NCBI GenBank assembly: GCA_937982385.1
Contig: CALJMC010000155.1
Span: forward strand, 1 to 12,580
DNA: 12,580 bases
DNA from: an uncultured Rickettsiales bacterium
GTDB taxonomy: Bacteria; Pseudomonadota; Alphaproteobacteria; Rickettsiales; UBA998
Direction of reading: 5' to 3'
A program made the position numbers and the translations under genes. Numbering within the stretch: the stretch's first letter is position 1; each line of letters opens with the position of its first letter. Positions 5,628 to 12,522 of this stretch are shown piece by piece. The notes beneath the pieces are model-generated. The model had not been told where the DNA came from. It worked only from the letters and a program-made list of their open reading frames with translations, and ran no database searches.

Positions 5628-8237
5628 ATGCATATTGAGAGATATACCGACCAAGTGAAGTCCGTGATTCAAAACGCTCAAACTGAGGCGATGAAGCGCT
5701 CACATCAGCGCTTTATGCCTGAGCATATTTTGTTTTCGCTGCTATCGGGCAAGGATAGTGCTGCCAAAACAATTGTTGAAACAGCAGGCGGTGATTATGG
5801 GCGCGTGATGCAAGGTGTAGAGGATGAACTCACCAAAATGCCTGTAGTAGAAGGCAGTGGCGCGGGGCAGCTCCATCTTGACCCGCAAACCCTAAAACTA
5901 TTCGGTGCAGCAGAAGAAGCGGCGACCAAAAATGGGGATGATTTCGTGACATCGGAGGTGTTACTGCTCACAATCGCCCTCGCTGAAGAAAGCAAGGCTG
6001 CGGCTATTTTGAAAGATGCAGGTATTGTCCCACAGAAAATCAACAAAGCGATGAAAGATATCCGCAAAGGCCGCAAAGCCTCCAGCGCCAATGCTGAGGA
6101 GCAATATCAAAGCTTAGAGAAATACACCAAGGACCTCACCGCCCTCGCCCTCGCGCACAGGCTCGACCCTGTCATTGGACGCGATGAAGAAATTCGCCGT
6201 GCGATGCAAGTGCTGTCTCGCCGCACCAAGAATAATCCTGTGCTGATTGGTGAACCGGGTGTGGGGAAAACGGCTATTGCTGAAGGCTTAGCACAGCGCA
6301 TCATCGCGGGGGATGTGCCTGAGAATCTCAAAACCAAACGCCTCCTCTCCCTCGATTTAGGTGCGCTCATTGCTGGCGCAAAATTCCGTGGTGAGTTTGA
6401 AGAGCGTCTCAAAGCGGTCCTCTCCGAACTCGACTCACTCGAGGGCGAAGTTATTTTGTTCATTGATGAGCTGCATACCCTCGTAGGCGCGGGTGCAGGT
6501 GATGGCGCGATGGATGCCTCCAACTTACTAAAGCCTGCACTAGCGCGTGGTGAACTCCATTGTTTAGGCGCAACCACGCTCGATGAATATCGTCAACATA
6601 TCGAAAAAGATGCTGCCCTCGCACGTCGTTTCCAATCGGTTTTTGTCTCAGAGCCGACAGTTGCCGATACGATTTCCATCCTCCGCGGACTCAAAGAAAA
6701 ATATGAAGTGCATCATGGCGTACGCATTACTGATGGTGCGCTCGTGGCTGCCGCGACCCTGTCCAATCGCTATATCGCCGATAGATTCCTCCCCGACAAA
6801 GCGATTGACCTCATGGATGAAGCGGCGTCTCGCCTGAAAATGGAAGTGGATAGCAAGCCCGAAGAACTCGATGAGCTAGACCGTAAAATTATCCAACTAA
6901 AAATCGAACGTGAAGCTCTGAAGAAGGAAGAAGACAAAGCATCGAAAGAACGTCTTGAAGTGCTAGAAGGCGAACTGAAAGAACTAGAAAAATCATCTGC
7001 AGCTCTCACCAAACGTTGGGAGTCTGAAAAGAACAAGCTCGCAGGCGGGCAAAAGATCAAAGAACAGCTCGAAGCAGCACGCGCAGAACTTGAAGCAGCC
7101 GAGCGCAATGGTGACCTAGCCAAAGCAGGAGAACTCACCTATGGCGTGATTCCGCAGCTTGAAAAGCAAATCGAAGATGCCGAGGGTGGCGACGCCGCAC
7201 CAGATGGCGACACCATGATTAATGAAGCAGTGACTGATGAGGATATCGCCTCCATCGTAGCTAGATGGACGGGCATTCCCGTGGAAAAAATGATGCAAGG
7301 TGAGAAGGACAAACTCCTGCAAACCGAAGCTGAATTGCAAAAATATGTGGTGGGGCAAGATGCCGCCGTCACCTCCGTTGCCAATGCTGTGCGTCGTGCG
7401 CGTGCAGGATTGTCCGACACGAATCGTCCGATAGGTTCATTCCTATTTTTAGGGCCTACAGGTGTGGGGAAAACCGAACTCACCAAATCCCTCGCCCGCT
7501 TCATCTTTGATGATGAAGATGCGATGCTCCGCATTGACATGTCCGAATATATGGAAAAACATGCCGTCGCTCGCCTGATTGGCGCGCCTCCGGGATATGT
7601 CGGCTATGAGCAAGGTGGCGCATTGACCGAAGCCGTACGCCGCAGACCCTATCAGGTGATTTTGTTTGATGAAGTCGAAAAAGCCCATCCCGATGTGTTC
7701 AATATTTTGTTGCAAGTGTTGGATGATGGACGCCTGACTGACAGCCACGGACGCACGGTCGATTTCCGCAATGTGATTATCGTGCTGACCTCCAACCTCG
7801 GCGCACATCACTTGGCAGAACTCAAAGATGGTGAATCCGCCGAATCTGTCCGTGAAGAAGTGATGGAAAGCGTCCGCGCGGCATTCCGCCCAGAATTCCT
7901 CAATCGCCTCGATGAAATTACATTATTTAACCGTCTCGACCGCAGCGTTATCCGCAGCATTGTCGATATTCAACTCGCACGTTTGCAAACCCGCCTAGAT
8001 GACCGCAAAGTCACGCTAGACATTGACGACAATGCCAAAGACTGGATAGCAAACGCAGGCTATGACCCCATCTACGGCGCCCGCCCCCTCAAACGCGTCA
8101 TCCAACGCTCCCTAGAAAACCGTCTAGCCACCCTCCTCCTCGATGGCTCAGTCGACGAAGGTGACGCAATAACAGTCACCGCCGATGAAGATGGGTTGTT
8201 GATTGGTGGTAAGGCATCTGGAGAGGCTGCTGCATAA
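5628..8237 (+). CDS. clpB: ATP-dependent disaggregase ClpB (Hsp100)
   Basis: Cytoplasmic hexameric AAA+ chaperone that pulls aggregated proteins through its central pore, working with DnaK. The 869 residues match the family. The Clp N domain covers about 1-145. AAA-1 has Walker A GEPGVGKT (208-215), pore segment KFRGEFEER (252-260) and Walker B VILFIDE (275-281). The coiled-coil middle domain, specific to ClpB among Clp ATPases, spans about 405-525 and is rich in Glu/Lys/Leu. AAA-2 has Walker A GPTGVGKT (609-616), pore loop GYVGYEQGG (656-664), Walker B VILFDE (677-682) and sensor 2 GARP (817-820). No ClpP-binding IGF-type loop is apparent. AAGGAG at 5617-5622 fixes the start. The leader carries a repeat and a possible RpoH promoter. 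The gene appears intact. Confidence 0.97.
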   Translation: MHIERYTDQVKSVIQNAQTEAMKRSHQRFMPEHILFSLLSGKDSAAKTIVETAGGDYGRVMQGVEDELTKMPVVEGSGAGQLHLDPQTLKLFGAAEEAATKNGDDFVTSEVLLLTIALAEESKAAAILKDAGIVPQKINKAMKDIRKGRKASSANAEEQYQSLEKYTKDLTALALAHRLDPVIGRDEEIRRAMQVLSRRTKNNPVLIGEPGVGKTAIAEGLAQRIIAGDVPENLKTKRLLSLDLGALIAGAKFRGEFEERLKAVLSELDSLEGEVILFIDELHTLVGAGAGDGAMDASNLLKPALARGELHCLGATTLDEYRQHIEKDAALARRFQSVFVSEPTVADTISILRGLKEKYEVHHGVRITDGALVAAATLSNRYIADRFLPDKAIDLMDEAASRLKMEVDSKPEELDELDRKIIQLKIEREALKKEEDKASKERLEVLEGELKELEKSSAALTKRWESEKNKLAGGQKIKEQLEAARAELEAAERNGDLAKAGELTYGVIPQLEKQIEDAEGGDAAPDGDTMINEAVTDEDIASIVARWTGIPVEKMMQGEKDKLLQTEAELQKYVVGQDAAVTSVANAVRRARAGLSDTNRPIGSFLFLGPTGVGKTELTKSLARFIFDDEDAMLRIDMSEYMEKHAVARLIGAPPGYVGYEQGGALTEAVRRRPYQVILFDEVEKAHPDVFNILLQVLDDGRLTDSHGRTVDFRNVIIVLTSNLGAHHLAELKDGESAESVREEVMESVRAAFRPEFLNRLDEITLFNRLDRSVIRSIVDIQLARLQTRLDDRKVTLDIDDNAKDWIANAGYDPIYGARPLKRVIQRSLENRLATLLLDGSVDEGDAITVTADEDGLLIGGKASGEAAA

Positions 8238-8343
8238 TACGCCAACAATATCACTCTTTAAAAGTGCCACGCAACGATATTACTGAACCTGATGAACTAC
8301 CCTATGACTAGCTCCGACATCGATTATATGGAGGGCTAAAGTT

Positions 8344-8367
8344 ATGCAGTGCATGAAAATTTTGTAA
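8344..8367 (+). other. Possible 7-codon leader ORF (MQCMKIL)
   Basis: ATG at 8344 opens a seven-codon frame, MQCMKIL, ending in TAA. It follows a strong Shine-Dalgarno GGAGGG (8330-8335) at 8-nt spacing. The 11-mer ATGCAGTGCAT at the start is itself palindromic around one base. It lies upstream of the promoter at 8408, so it would not be on the thioredoxin-gene transcript from that promoter. It could be chance or a gene remnant. Confidence 0.15.
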
Positions 8368-8407
8368 AAAAATACATATCTTACATGCCTCCTCAATCTT
8401 TTTCTTC

Positions 8408-8435
8408 TTGACATATAGTTAGGACTCCTTACAAT
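8408..8435 (+). promoter_or_regulatory. Sigma70-type promoter of the CPVC thioredoxin-fold gene
   Basis: A perfect -35 box TTGACA (8408-8413) and a -10 box TACAAT (8430-8435, 5 of 6 to consensus) are separated by 16 nt. Transcription should start near 8442, leaving a leader of about 50 nt with AAGGAG (8479-8484) before the ATG at 8491. This is the clearest promoter in the window. Confidence 0.7.
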
Positions 8436-8444
8436 GTAAATTGT
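8418..8444. promoter_or_regulatory. Candidate operator palindromes overlapping the 8408 promoter
   Basis: Two inverted repeats sit on the promoter. GTTAGGA-C-TCCTTAC (8418-8432, 6 of 7 arm positions complementary) fills the spacer and touches the -10 box. ACAAT-GTAA-ATTGT (8431-8444, perfect 5-bp arms) covers the -10 box and the start site. Both are placed where a repressor would block transcription. The MarR-family gene downstream is the obvious candidate to bind here. The core TTAGGACTC recurs at 8775-8783, just before the MarR start codon. Confidence 0.4.
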
Positions 8445-8490
8445 TCCACCTAATTAATAGTTGGACGCAAACTAATTTAAGGAGATTATT

Positions 8491-8730
8491 ATGTCTAAAG
8501 CAGTTTTTTATCATGCAGGATGCCCTGTATGCGTTTCAGCAGAACAGCAAATTCTGGATATTGTTGACGGTAACAAAGTTAATTTAGAGGTTGTTCATTT
8601 CGGCAATGGAAAAGAACGACTTGCTGAAGCTGAGCGTGCTGGTGTACAATCAGTGCCAGCATTGGTTATTGATGGCAATGTAATGCACATCAATTTTGGC
8701 GCAAGCCTTGATGATGTTAAAAACAGTTAA
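8491..8730 (+). CDS. Small thioredoxin-fold protein with CPVC redox motif
   Basis: A 79-residue cytoplasmic protein without a signal peptide. It begins MSKAVFYHAGCPVC, giving a beta strand followed by a CxxC active site at residues 11-14. SVPAL (54-58) supplies the cis-proline loop (Pro56) expected next to the active site in thioredoxin and glutaredoxin folds. The rest (LEVVHFGNGKERLAEAERAG, then VIDGNVMHINFG) fits a minimal beta-alpha-beta-alpha-beta-beta-alpha fold, close to glutaredoxin in size. The likely role is thiol-disulfide or persulfide exchange, and the substrate is unknown. AAGGAG at 8479-8484 fixes the start, and a strong promoter lies at 8408. The MarR-family gene follows 55 nt later on the same strand, which suggests a shared regulatory unit. 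Classification as a thioredoxin-like protein is good; a precise family name is not possible by eye. Confidence 0.82.
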   Translation: MSKAVFYHAGCPVCVSAEQQILDIVDGNKVNLEVVHFGNGKERLAEAERAGVQSVPALVIDGNVMHINFGASLDDVKNS

Positions 8731-8737
8731 TCATAAC

Positions 8738-8770
8738 AGTAGGTGGGGTGGATTTAATACCTCGCCTACT
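8738..8770 (+). terminator. Intergenic hairpin between the thioredoxin-fold and MarR genes
   Basis: AGTAGGTGGGG (8738-8748) pairs with CCTCGCCTACT (8760-8770) over 11 positions, including two G-T wobbles, around an 11-nt loop. TTTAATT follows. It begins 7 nt after the stop codon of the thioredoxin-fold gene and ends just before the MarR ribosome site. It may be a partial terminator or attenuator that sets the ratio of the two products, or an mRNA-stabilising 3' end for the first gene. Confidence 0.5.
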
Positions 8771-8785
8771 TTAATTAGGACTCAT

Positions 8786-9361
8786 ATGGAAATAACCGAA
8801 AAAATATTTTCAGCACTCGAGCGCATTCACACTGCTACACGCTCAGCACTCCAAACTACCGTACACCAGCACGGCATGTCACCCTTACAAGCACAAATAT
8901 TGCTCTATTTATGCCAAAAGAATGTTAGTAACACATCTCATTTGGCTGATTATTTTAAAGTCACGAAACCAACAATTAGCGATGCAGTAAAAACGTTAAT
9001 AAGTAAAAAACTACTCAACAAAACACCGCTTCCAAATGATGCACGCGCATTCCACCTGACTCTAACGACAAGTGGGCGCAAGGAGGCAAAAATCATTGCA
9101 AGCTATGCCACACCTTTTTTACAATCCGTTGACGAACAAACAACTGAAGAGAAAAATGCCCTATGGGGGGCGCTGCTTCATTTAGTCCACACAATGGAAA
9201 GTCAAGGTCTCATTCCCCACAATCGCATGTGTTTTAGTTGTCAGCATTTTATTAAAAACACTTCAAATCATACTTACTATTGTGGTTTAATGGGAAAACC
9301 GCTTGCCGTGACTAACTTGCGTATTGACTGCAACGAACATAAACCTCAAATTGCTATCTGA
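8786..9361 (+). CDS. MarR-family regulator with a cysteine-rich C-terminal tail
   Basis: A 191-residue DNA-binding protein. Residues 30-95 form the MarR winged helix: MSPLQAQILLYL, then HLADYFKVTKPTISDAVKTL as the helix-turn-helix, and a wing with the NDAR motif (84-87) and strand FHLTLT. Flanking helices (1-28 and 97-140) would make the dimer interface. The tail carries C149-x2-C152 (RMCFSCQHF), C166 (YYCGLMGKP) and C182 with H186 (RIDCNEHKP), a likely metal or iron-sulfur site or thiol switch. From memory, a subset of MarR proteins shares such MCxxC...C...DCxEH tails. ATG 8786 is chosen because AGGA (8777-8780) is correctly placed and the sequence before it encodes no MarR residues. It probably regulates the upstream redox gene, and perhaps itself through the repeated TTAGGACTC. 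Confidence 0.85.
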   Translation: MEITEKIFSALERIHTATRSALQTTVHQHGMSPLQAQILLYLCQKNVSNTSHLADYFKVTKPTISDAVKTLISKKLLNKTPLPNDARAFHLTLTTSGRKEAKIIASYATPFLQSVDEQTTEEKNALWGALLHLVHTMESQGLIPHNRMCFSCQHFIKNTSNHTYYCGLMGKPLAVTNLRIDCNEHKPQIAI

Positions 9362-9548
9362 AATTTGCTTCATACTCATGAAGGCAGCTAACTTGCTATT
9401 ACTCCAATATGCTGTTTACAACCAAACGAACTACTCTGTTTACTTAGTTCCACTATTACGCATTTTTAATATTTAGAAGCCTATTTTGCCTCGCACAGGT
9501 GCGAGATATGTGATAAGTATTGGGACATCAAAAACAAAGGAGAACACC
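9362..9548. promoter_or_regulatory. Upstream region of ahcY
   Basis: This 187-nt AT-rich gap contains a hairpin CTTCAT-ACTC-ATGAAG (9368-9383) just after the MarR gene, which is possibly its transcript end. An 8-nt direct repeat CTGTTTAC occurs at 9412-9419 and 9436-9443, and an inverted repeat lies at 9490-9505. AAAGGAG lies just before the ahcY ATG. I could not identify a confident sigma70 promoter, and the layout does not match the SAH or SAM riboswitch consensus patterns I can recall. Confidence 0.4.
9490..9505. promoter_or_regulatory. Inverted repeat upstream of ahcY
   Basis: CTCGCAC and GTGCGAG are perfect 7-nt complements separated by AG, which makes a 16-nt dyad 43 nt before the ahcY start. 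It is GC-rich in an otherwise AT-rich gap. The very short loop favours a protein-binding operator over an RNA hairpin, although a 6-bp stem with a 4-nt loop is also possible. Confidence 0.4.
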
Positions 9549-10862
9549 ATGAGCGCAGCATTCAAAGTAGTAGAAAATTTCTCGGATTATAAAATTGCCG
9601 ATATATCGCTCGCAGAGTGGGGTCGCAAGGAAATTTCACTGGCTGAAACTGAAATGCCGGGCTTGATGGCATTGCGCACGGAATATGCGGGCAAGTCCCC
9701 ACTTAAAGGTGCGAAAATCATGGGCTGTTTGCACATGACCATTCAAACGGCGGTGCTAATTGAAACATTGGTTGATTTGGGTGCGGAAGTGCGCTGGAGT
9801 TCATGCAATATTTTCTCTACGCAAGACCAAGCGGCGGCGGCCATTGCGGCGGTAGGCATTCCTGTATTTGCTTGGAAAGGCGAAACTGAGGAAGAATTTG
9901 AATGGTGCATTCGTCAAACGATTGAAGCGGATGGTTGGAAGCCTAACCTGATTTTGGATGATGGTGGCGACCTCACCAAAATGATGCATGATGACTATGC
10001 TGAGATGATGTCAGACATTAAAGGTCTGTCAGAAGAAACCACGACTGGCGTGTTGCGTTTGAATGAAATGGTGCAAGCGGGAACGCTCACAATCCCTGCG
10101 ATTAACGTGAATGATTCAGTGACCAAATCAAAATTCGATAATCTCTATGGCTGTCGTGAAAGCTTGCCAGATGGCTTGAAACGCGCAACTGACATCATGA
10201 TTGCGGGTAAGGTCGCAGTTGTGGCGGGCTATGGCGATGTGGGTAAAGGCTGTGCCGCAGCACTCAAAGGACATGGCGCACGCGTGATGGTAACTGAAAT
10301 TGACCCTATCTGCGCACTTCAAGCAACGATGGAAGGCTATCAGGTGCTTACGATGGAAGAGGCCGCGAAAGTTGGTGACATCTTCGTGACGACCACCGGC
10401 AACAAAGACGTGATTACCTATGACCATATGAAAGCCATGAAGCATCGCGCGATTGTCTGCAATATCGGACATTTCGACAATGAAATTCAGGTAGAACCAC
10501 TACGCAAACATGAGTGGGTGAATGTGAAGCCACAGGTTGATGAAGTGGTGTTCTCTGATGATAAACGCATTATTCTGCTTGCGGAAGGACGCTTGGTGAA
10601 CCTCGGCTGCGCAACAGGACATCCGAGTTTTGTGATGAGTTCATCTTTCACCAACCAAACAATTGCGCAGATAGAGTTGTGGAATAACCACGATAATTAC
10701 GAAAATAAAGTTTATGTGCTGCCAAAACATCTCGATGAGAAGGTTGCGGCTTTGCATCTGGAAAAGCTGGGTGTAAAACTAAGCACATTGACGAAAGAGC
10801 AAGCGGATTATATTGGCGTCTCTGTGGATGGTCCCTTCAAGCCTGATAGCTATCGCTACTAG
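9549..10862 (+). CDS. ahcY: Adenosylhomocysteinase (S-adenosyl-L-homocysteine hydrolase)
   Basis: Cytoplasmic NAD-dependent enzyme that splits S-adenosylhomocysteine into homocysteine and adenosine, removing the inhibitory by-product of SAM-dependent methylation and feeding the methionine cycle. With ATG 9549 the protein has 437 residues. Visible features are SCNIFSTQDQAAAAI (85-99), SEETTTGV followed by NVNDSVTKSKFDNLYGCRES, the NAD-binding GYGDVGKG (227-234), GHPSFVMSSSFTNQ (357-370) and the family C-terminus KPDSYRY (431-437). Its length matches the short form (human 432) and lacks the ~40-residue internal insert I recall in many proteobacterial enzymes. AAAGGAG upstream supports ATG 9549; an upstream TTG at 9486 would run through the dyad and is unlikely. 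The sensor kinase follows 49 nt later on the same strand. Confidence 0.96.
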   Translation: MSAAFKVVENFSDYKIADISLAEWGRKEISLAETEMPGLMALRTEYAGKSPLKGAKIMGCLHMTIQTAVLIETLVDLGAEVRWSSCNIFSTQDQAAAAIAAVGIPVFAWKGETEEEFEWCIRQTIEADGWKPNLILDDGGDLTKMMHDDYAEMMSDIKGLSEETTTGVLRLNEMVQAGTLTIPAINVNDSVTKSKFDNLYGCRESLPDGLKRATDIMIAGKVAVVAGYGDVGKGCAAALKGHGARVMVTEIDPICALQATMEGYQVLTMEEAAKVGDIFVTTTGNKDVITYDHMKAMKHRAIVCNIGHFDNEIQVEPLRKHEWVNVKPQVDEVVFSDDKRIILLAEGRLVNLGCATGHPSFVMSSSFTNQTIAQIELWNNHDNYENKVYVLPKHLDEKVAALHLEKLGVKLSTLTKEQADYIGVSVDGPFKPDSYRY

Positions 10863-10911
10863 GGACTGACCACCGCCACTTAAGCGTCCAACCGCATGAG
10901 AGGCATTTAAC

Positions 10912-12372
10912 GTGATTGAACTTCCCGTAACAGCACTTGCAACGACCGCCCTCATTGCAGCGGGCGTAGGTTGGTGGTGCGGCAAGCGCAAACGCAATGA
11001 AGGCGTTAACAAAGCCGCGCTCGATGGCGCAGGAATTTGCCGCATAATGATTGTGAATGGCGATATAGCCAACACCTCTTCACCGCTAAAAACACTCTTT
11101 GGCTCCGACAAGCACATCACCTCACTCAAGCATTTTTGCAATCACCTTGATGAACAAAGCGCACATAGTTTTAAGACTGCAATTGATGCAGAAGTGGGAG
11201 CAGATGAAAAACGCAAAGGAACGCTCAAAACATCAACCAATCGCTTCATAGAATACCTTTATGCAGGCGATGATGAAAGCGGCGCAAACTACTTCTTGCT
11301 ACGTGACGTCACCAACACGCACCGCGCACACTTGCTACAGCAAAATGAAAATGCATCGATGAAGGAAGAGGTGCGCCGCCTCTCCAGCTCGATGAACCAT
11401 ACCGAGACCCTGCTATGGATGCGCAATGAGAATCTCGATATCACCTATTGCAACCTCGCCTATAATGAGGCCGTTGAAGAAGTGGAAATGGGTGATGATG
11501 ATATCGGTGTTCCAGAACTTTATAACGGACTCAAGACGCTCGCAAAACATGCTCTGGATAACAAAAATTCTGTAACTGAGCGTAAATTCTTAGTGGTGGA
11601 TGGTGCGCGTCGTTTCTTTGAAATCACGGAAATATATTTGGAAGATATTGGTGGAACCAAAGGCATTGCACGCGACATTACTGAACTTGATGAGATAAGC
11701 CGCGACCTCGAACGCTATAAACTGGCACAAGCCGACCTTATCGAAAGCTCCTCTAGCGCGATTGCGGTATATGGCAGCGATACCCATCTGCAATTCTTTA
11801 ATCAAGCCTACGTCCAAATGTGGAGCTATGACGAGCATTGGCTCGATTCCTCGCCCAATTTTGGCGAAGTCTTAGAATCGCTACGCGAGAATAGACGCCT
11901 CCCCGAACAAGTCAATTTTCAAGCCTATAAGAGAAACCGCTTACGCATTTTCACCGATTTGTTGGAGCCCGAAGAAGAGCTCTATTTCCTACCCGATGGA
12001 CGCACTATTCGTGCCGTTGCCATCCCTTATCAACTGGGCGGGGTGCTGCTCACCTATGAAGACGTCACTGACCGCCTCGCCCTAGAGCGTTCCTATAACA
12101 CACTCATCGCCGTGCAGCGCGAAACGCTCGATAATCTGCATGAGGGCCTTGCTGTGTTCGGTGAAGATGGAAAACTCCGCCTGTCTAACCCAACCTGCCA
12201 AAAATTATGGGGCTTAAGTAAGGATGATCTGCGCGAAGGCGAACATGAGTCCACCCAAGCCTCTGCTGAAACGCCTTTGGTTGACCTCAACGCACTTTTG
12301 AAAGCACGTCGTAGGGTTTGTTTTGTTCTTTTGGGTACGATGTACCTTCGCCTTTCCAATCCCCGATCATAA
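10912..12372 (+). CDS. Multi-PAS membrane-anchored sensor kinase, N-terminal part only
   Basis: The frame starts at GTG 10912, with GAGAGG (10898-10903) 8 nt upstream. Residues 3-22 (ELPVTALATTALIAAGVGWW) form a membrane anchor followed by basic KRKR. PAS-like regions follow at about 30-140, 165-265 (ending GIARDITELDE), 275-390 (ending LLTYEDVTDRLALERSY) and from 403 (RETLDNLHEGLAVFGEDGKL). This layout, right after ahcY, is typical of alphaproteobacterial PAS histidine kinases, some related to DivL. The kinase core (HisKA, HATPase) is missing. From about residue 460-467 the reading continues into antisense of an unrelated gene and stops at 12372. The last ~20 residues are therefore not genuine, and the intact gene probably continued with PAS and kinase domains. 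DivL orthology is not proven. Confidence 0.8.
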   Translation: MIELPVTALATTALIAAGVGWWCGKRKRNEGVNKAALDGAGICRIMIVNGDIANTSSPLKTLFGSDKHITSLKHFCNHLDEQSAHSFKTAIDAEVGADEKRKGTLKTSTNRFIEYLYAGDDESGANYFLLRDVTNTHRAHLLQQNENASMKEEVRRLSSSMNHTETLLWMRNENLDITYCNLAYNEAVEEVEMGDDDIGVPELYNGLKTLAKHALDNKNSVTERKFLVVDGARRFFEITEIYLEDIGGTKGIARDITELDEISRDLERYKLAQADLIESSSSAIAVYGSDTHLQFFNQAYVQMWSYDEHWLDSSPNFGEVLESLRENRRLPEQVNFQAYKRNRLRIFTDLLEPEEELYFLPDGRTIRAVAIPYQLGGVLLTYEDVTDRLALERSYNTLIAVQRETLDNLHEGLAVFGEDGKLRLSNPTCQKLWGLSKDDLREGEHESTQASAETPLVDLNALLKARRRVCFVLLGTMYLRLSNPRS

Positions 12373-12481
12373 AGGAGAGTTTTGCCATGGCTTTTTGTTC
12401 TTCGCTTTGCGCGAAAGTGATTTGTGTGATAAAGAGAATGCTTAGACATAAGAATGATATGTAAGGGTTTATAATTTTCAT
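12287..12481 (-). CDS. N-terminal fragment of a Bacteroidetes-like secreted protein (foreign to the contig)
   Basis: ATG at 12481 opens a 64-codon frame on the minus strand. It begins with a signal peptide (MKIINPYISFLC, then LFITQITFAQ) that is followed by SEEQKAMAKLSFMIGDWKGEG. The pattern FMIGDWKGEGTSYP followed by YDVLSKVR is like DUF1579-type or related lipocalin-like secreted proteins of Bacteroidetes, where such proteins continue for over 100 more residues. Here the frame stops right after SKVR at the junction with the kinase gene, so it is a truncated fragment. The absence of a Shine-Dalgarno fits Bacteroidetes, and the surrounding DNA is much more AT-rich than the rest of the window. 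The family name is a guess from a short motif; the foreign origin is better supported. Confidence 0.6.
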   Translation of the reverse strand: MKIINPYISFLCLSILFITQITFAQSEEQKAMAKLSFMIGDWKGEGTSYPKEQNKPYDVLSKVR

Positions 12482-12502
12482 CTCAGATGTTTAAAAGTTT
12501 GT

Positions 12503-12522
12503 TACGCTTTCGCGAAAGCGTA
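12503..12522. repeat. 20-bp perfect palindrome upstream of the foreign fragment
   Basis: TACGCTTTCGCGAAAGCGTA is an exact palindrome lying 22 nt upstream of the fragment's ATG. I remember CGCTTTCGCGAAAGCG-type palindromes as frequent in some marine Flavobacteriia, which would support a foreign source, but I cannot verify that here. A related imperfect copy (CGCTTTGCGCGAAAG, 12403-12417) lies inside the fragment's signal-peptide coding region. Confidence 0.6.

Noticed and set aside
8238..8312. Frame ending NDITEPDELPYD just after clpB, possibly a gene remnant
   Set aside because: There is no start codon or upstream coding signal separate from clpB in another frame; too short to claim a pseudogene.
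8696..8785. Upstream start for the MarR gene overlapping the thioredoxin-fold gene
   Set aside because: The added 30 residues cross the intergenic hairpin and have no MarR character, whereas ATG 8786 has a well-placed AGGA.
9486..9548. SAM or SAH riboswitch upstream of ahcY
   Set aside because: The visible hairpin and flanks do not match the consensus features I can recall; only a covariance search could revive this.
12310..12372. Reading the kinase as a naturally truncated PAS-only protein
   Set aside because: The terminal residues are exact antisense of a signal-peptide protein of apparently different taxonomic origin, so the stop is most likely an artefact of the join.
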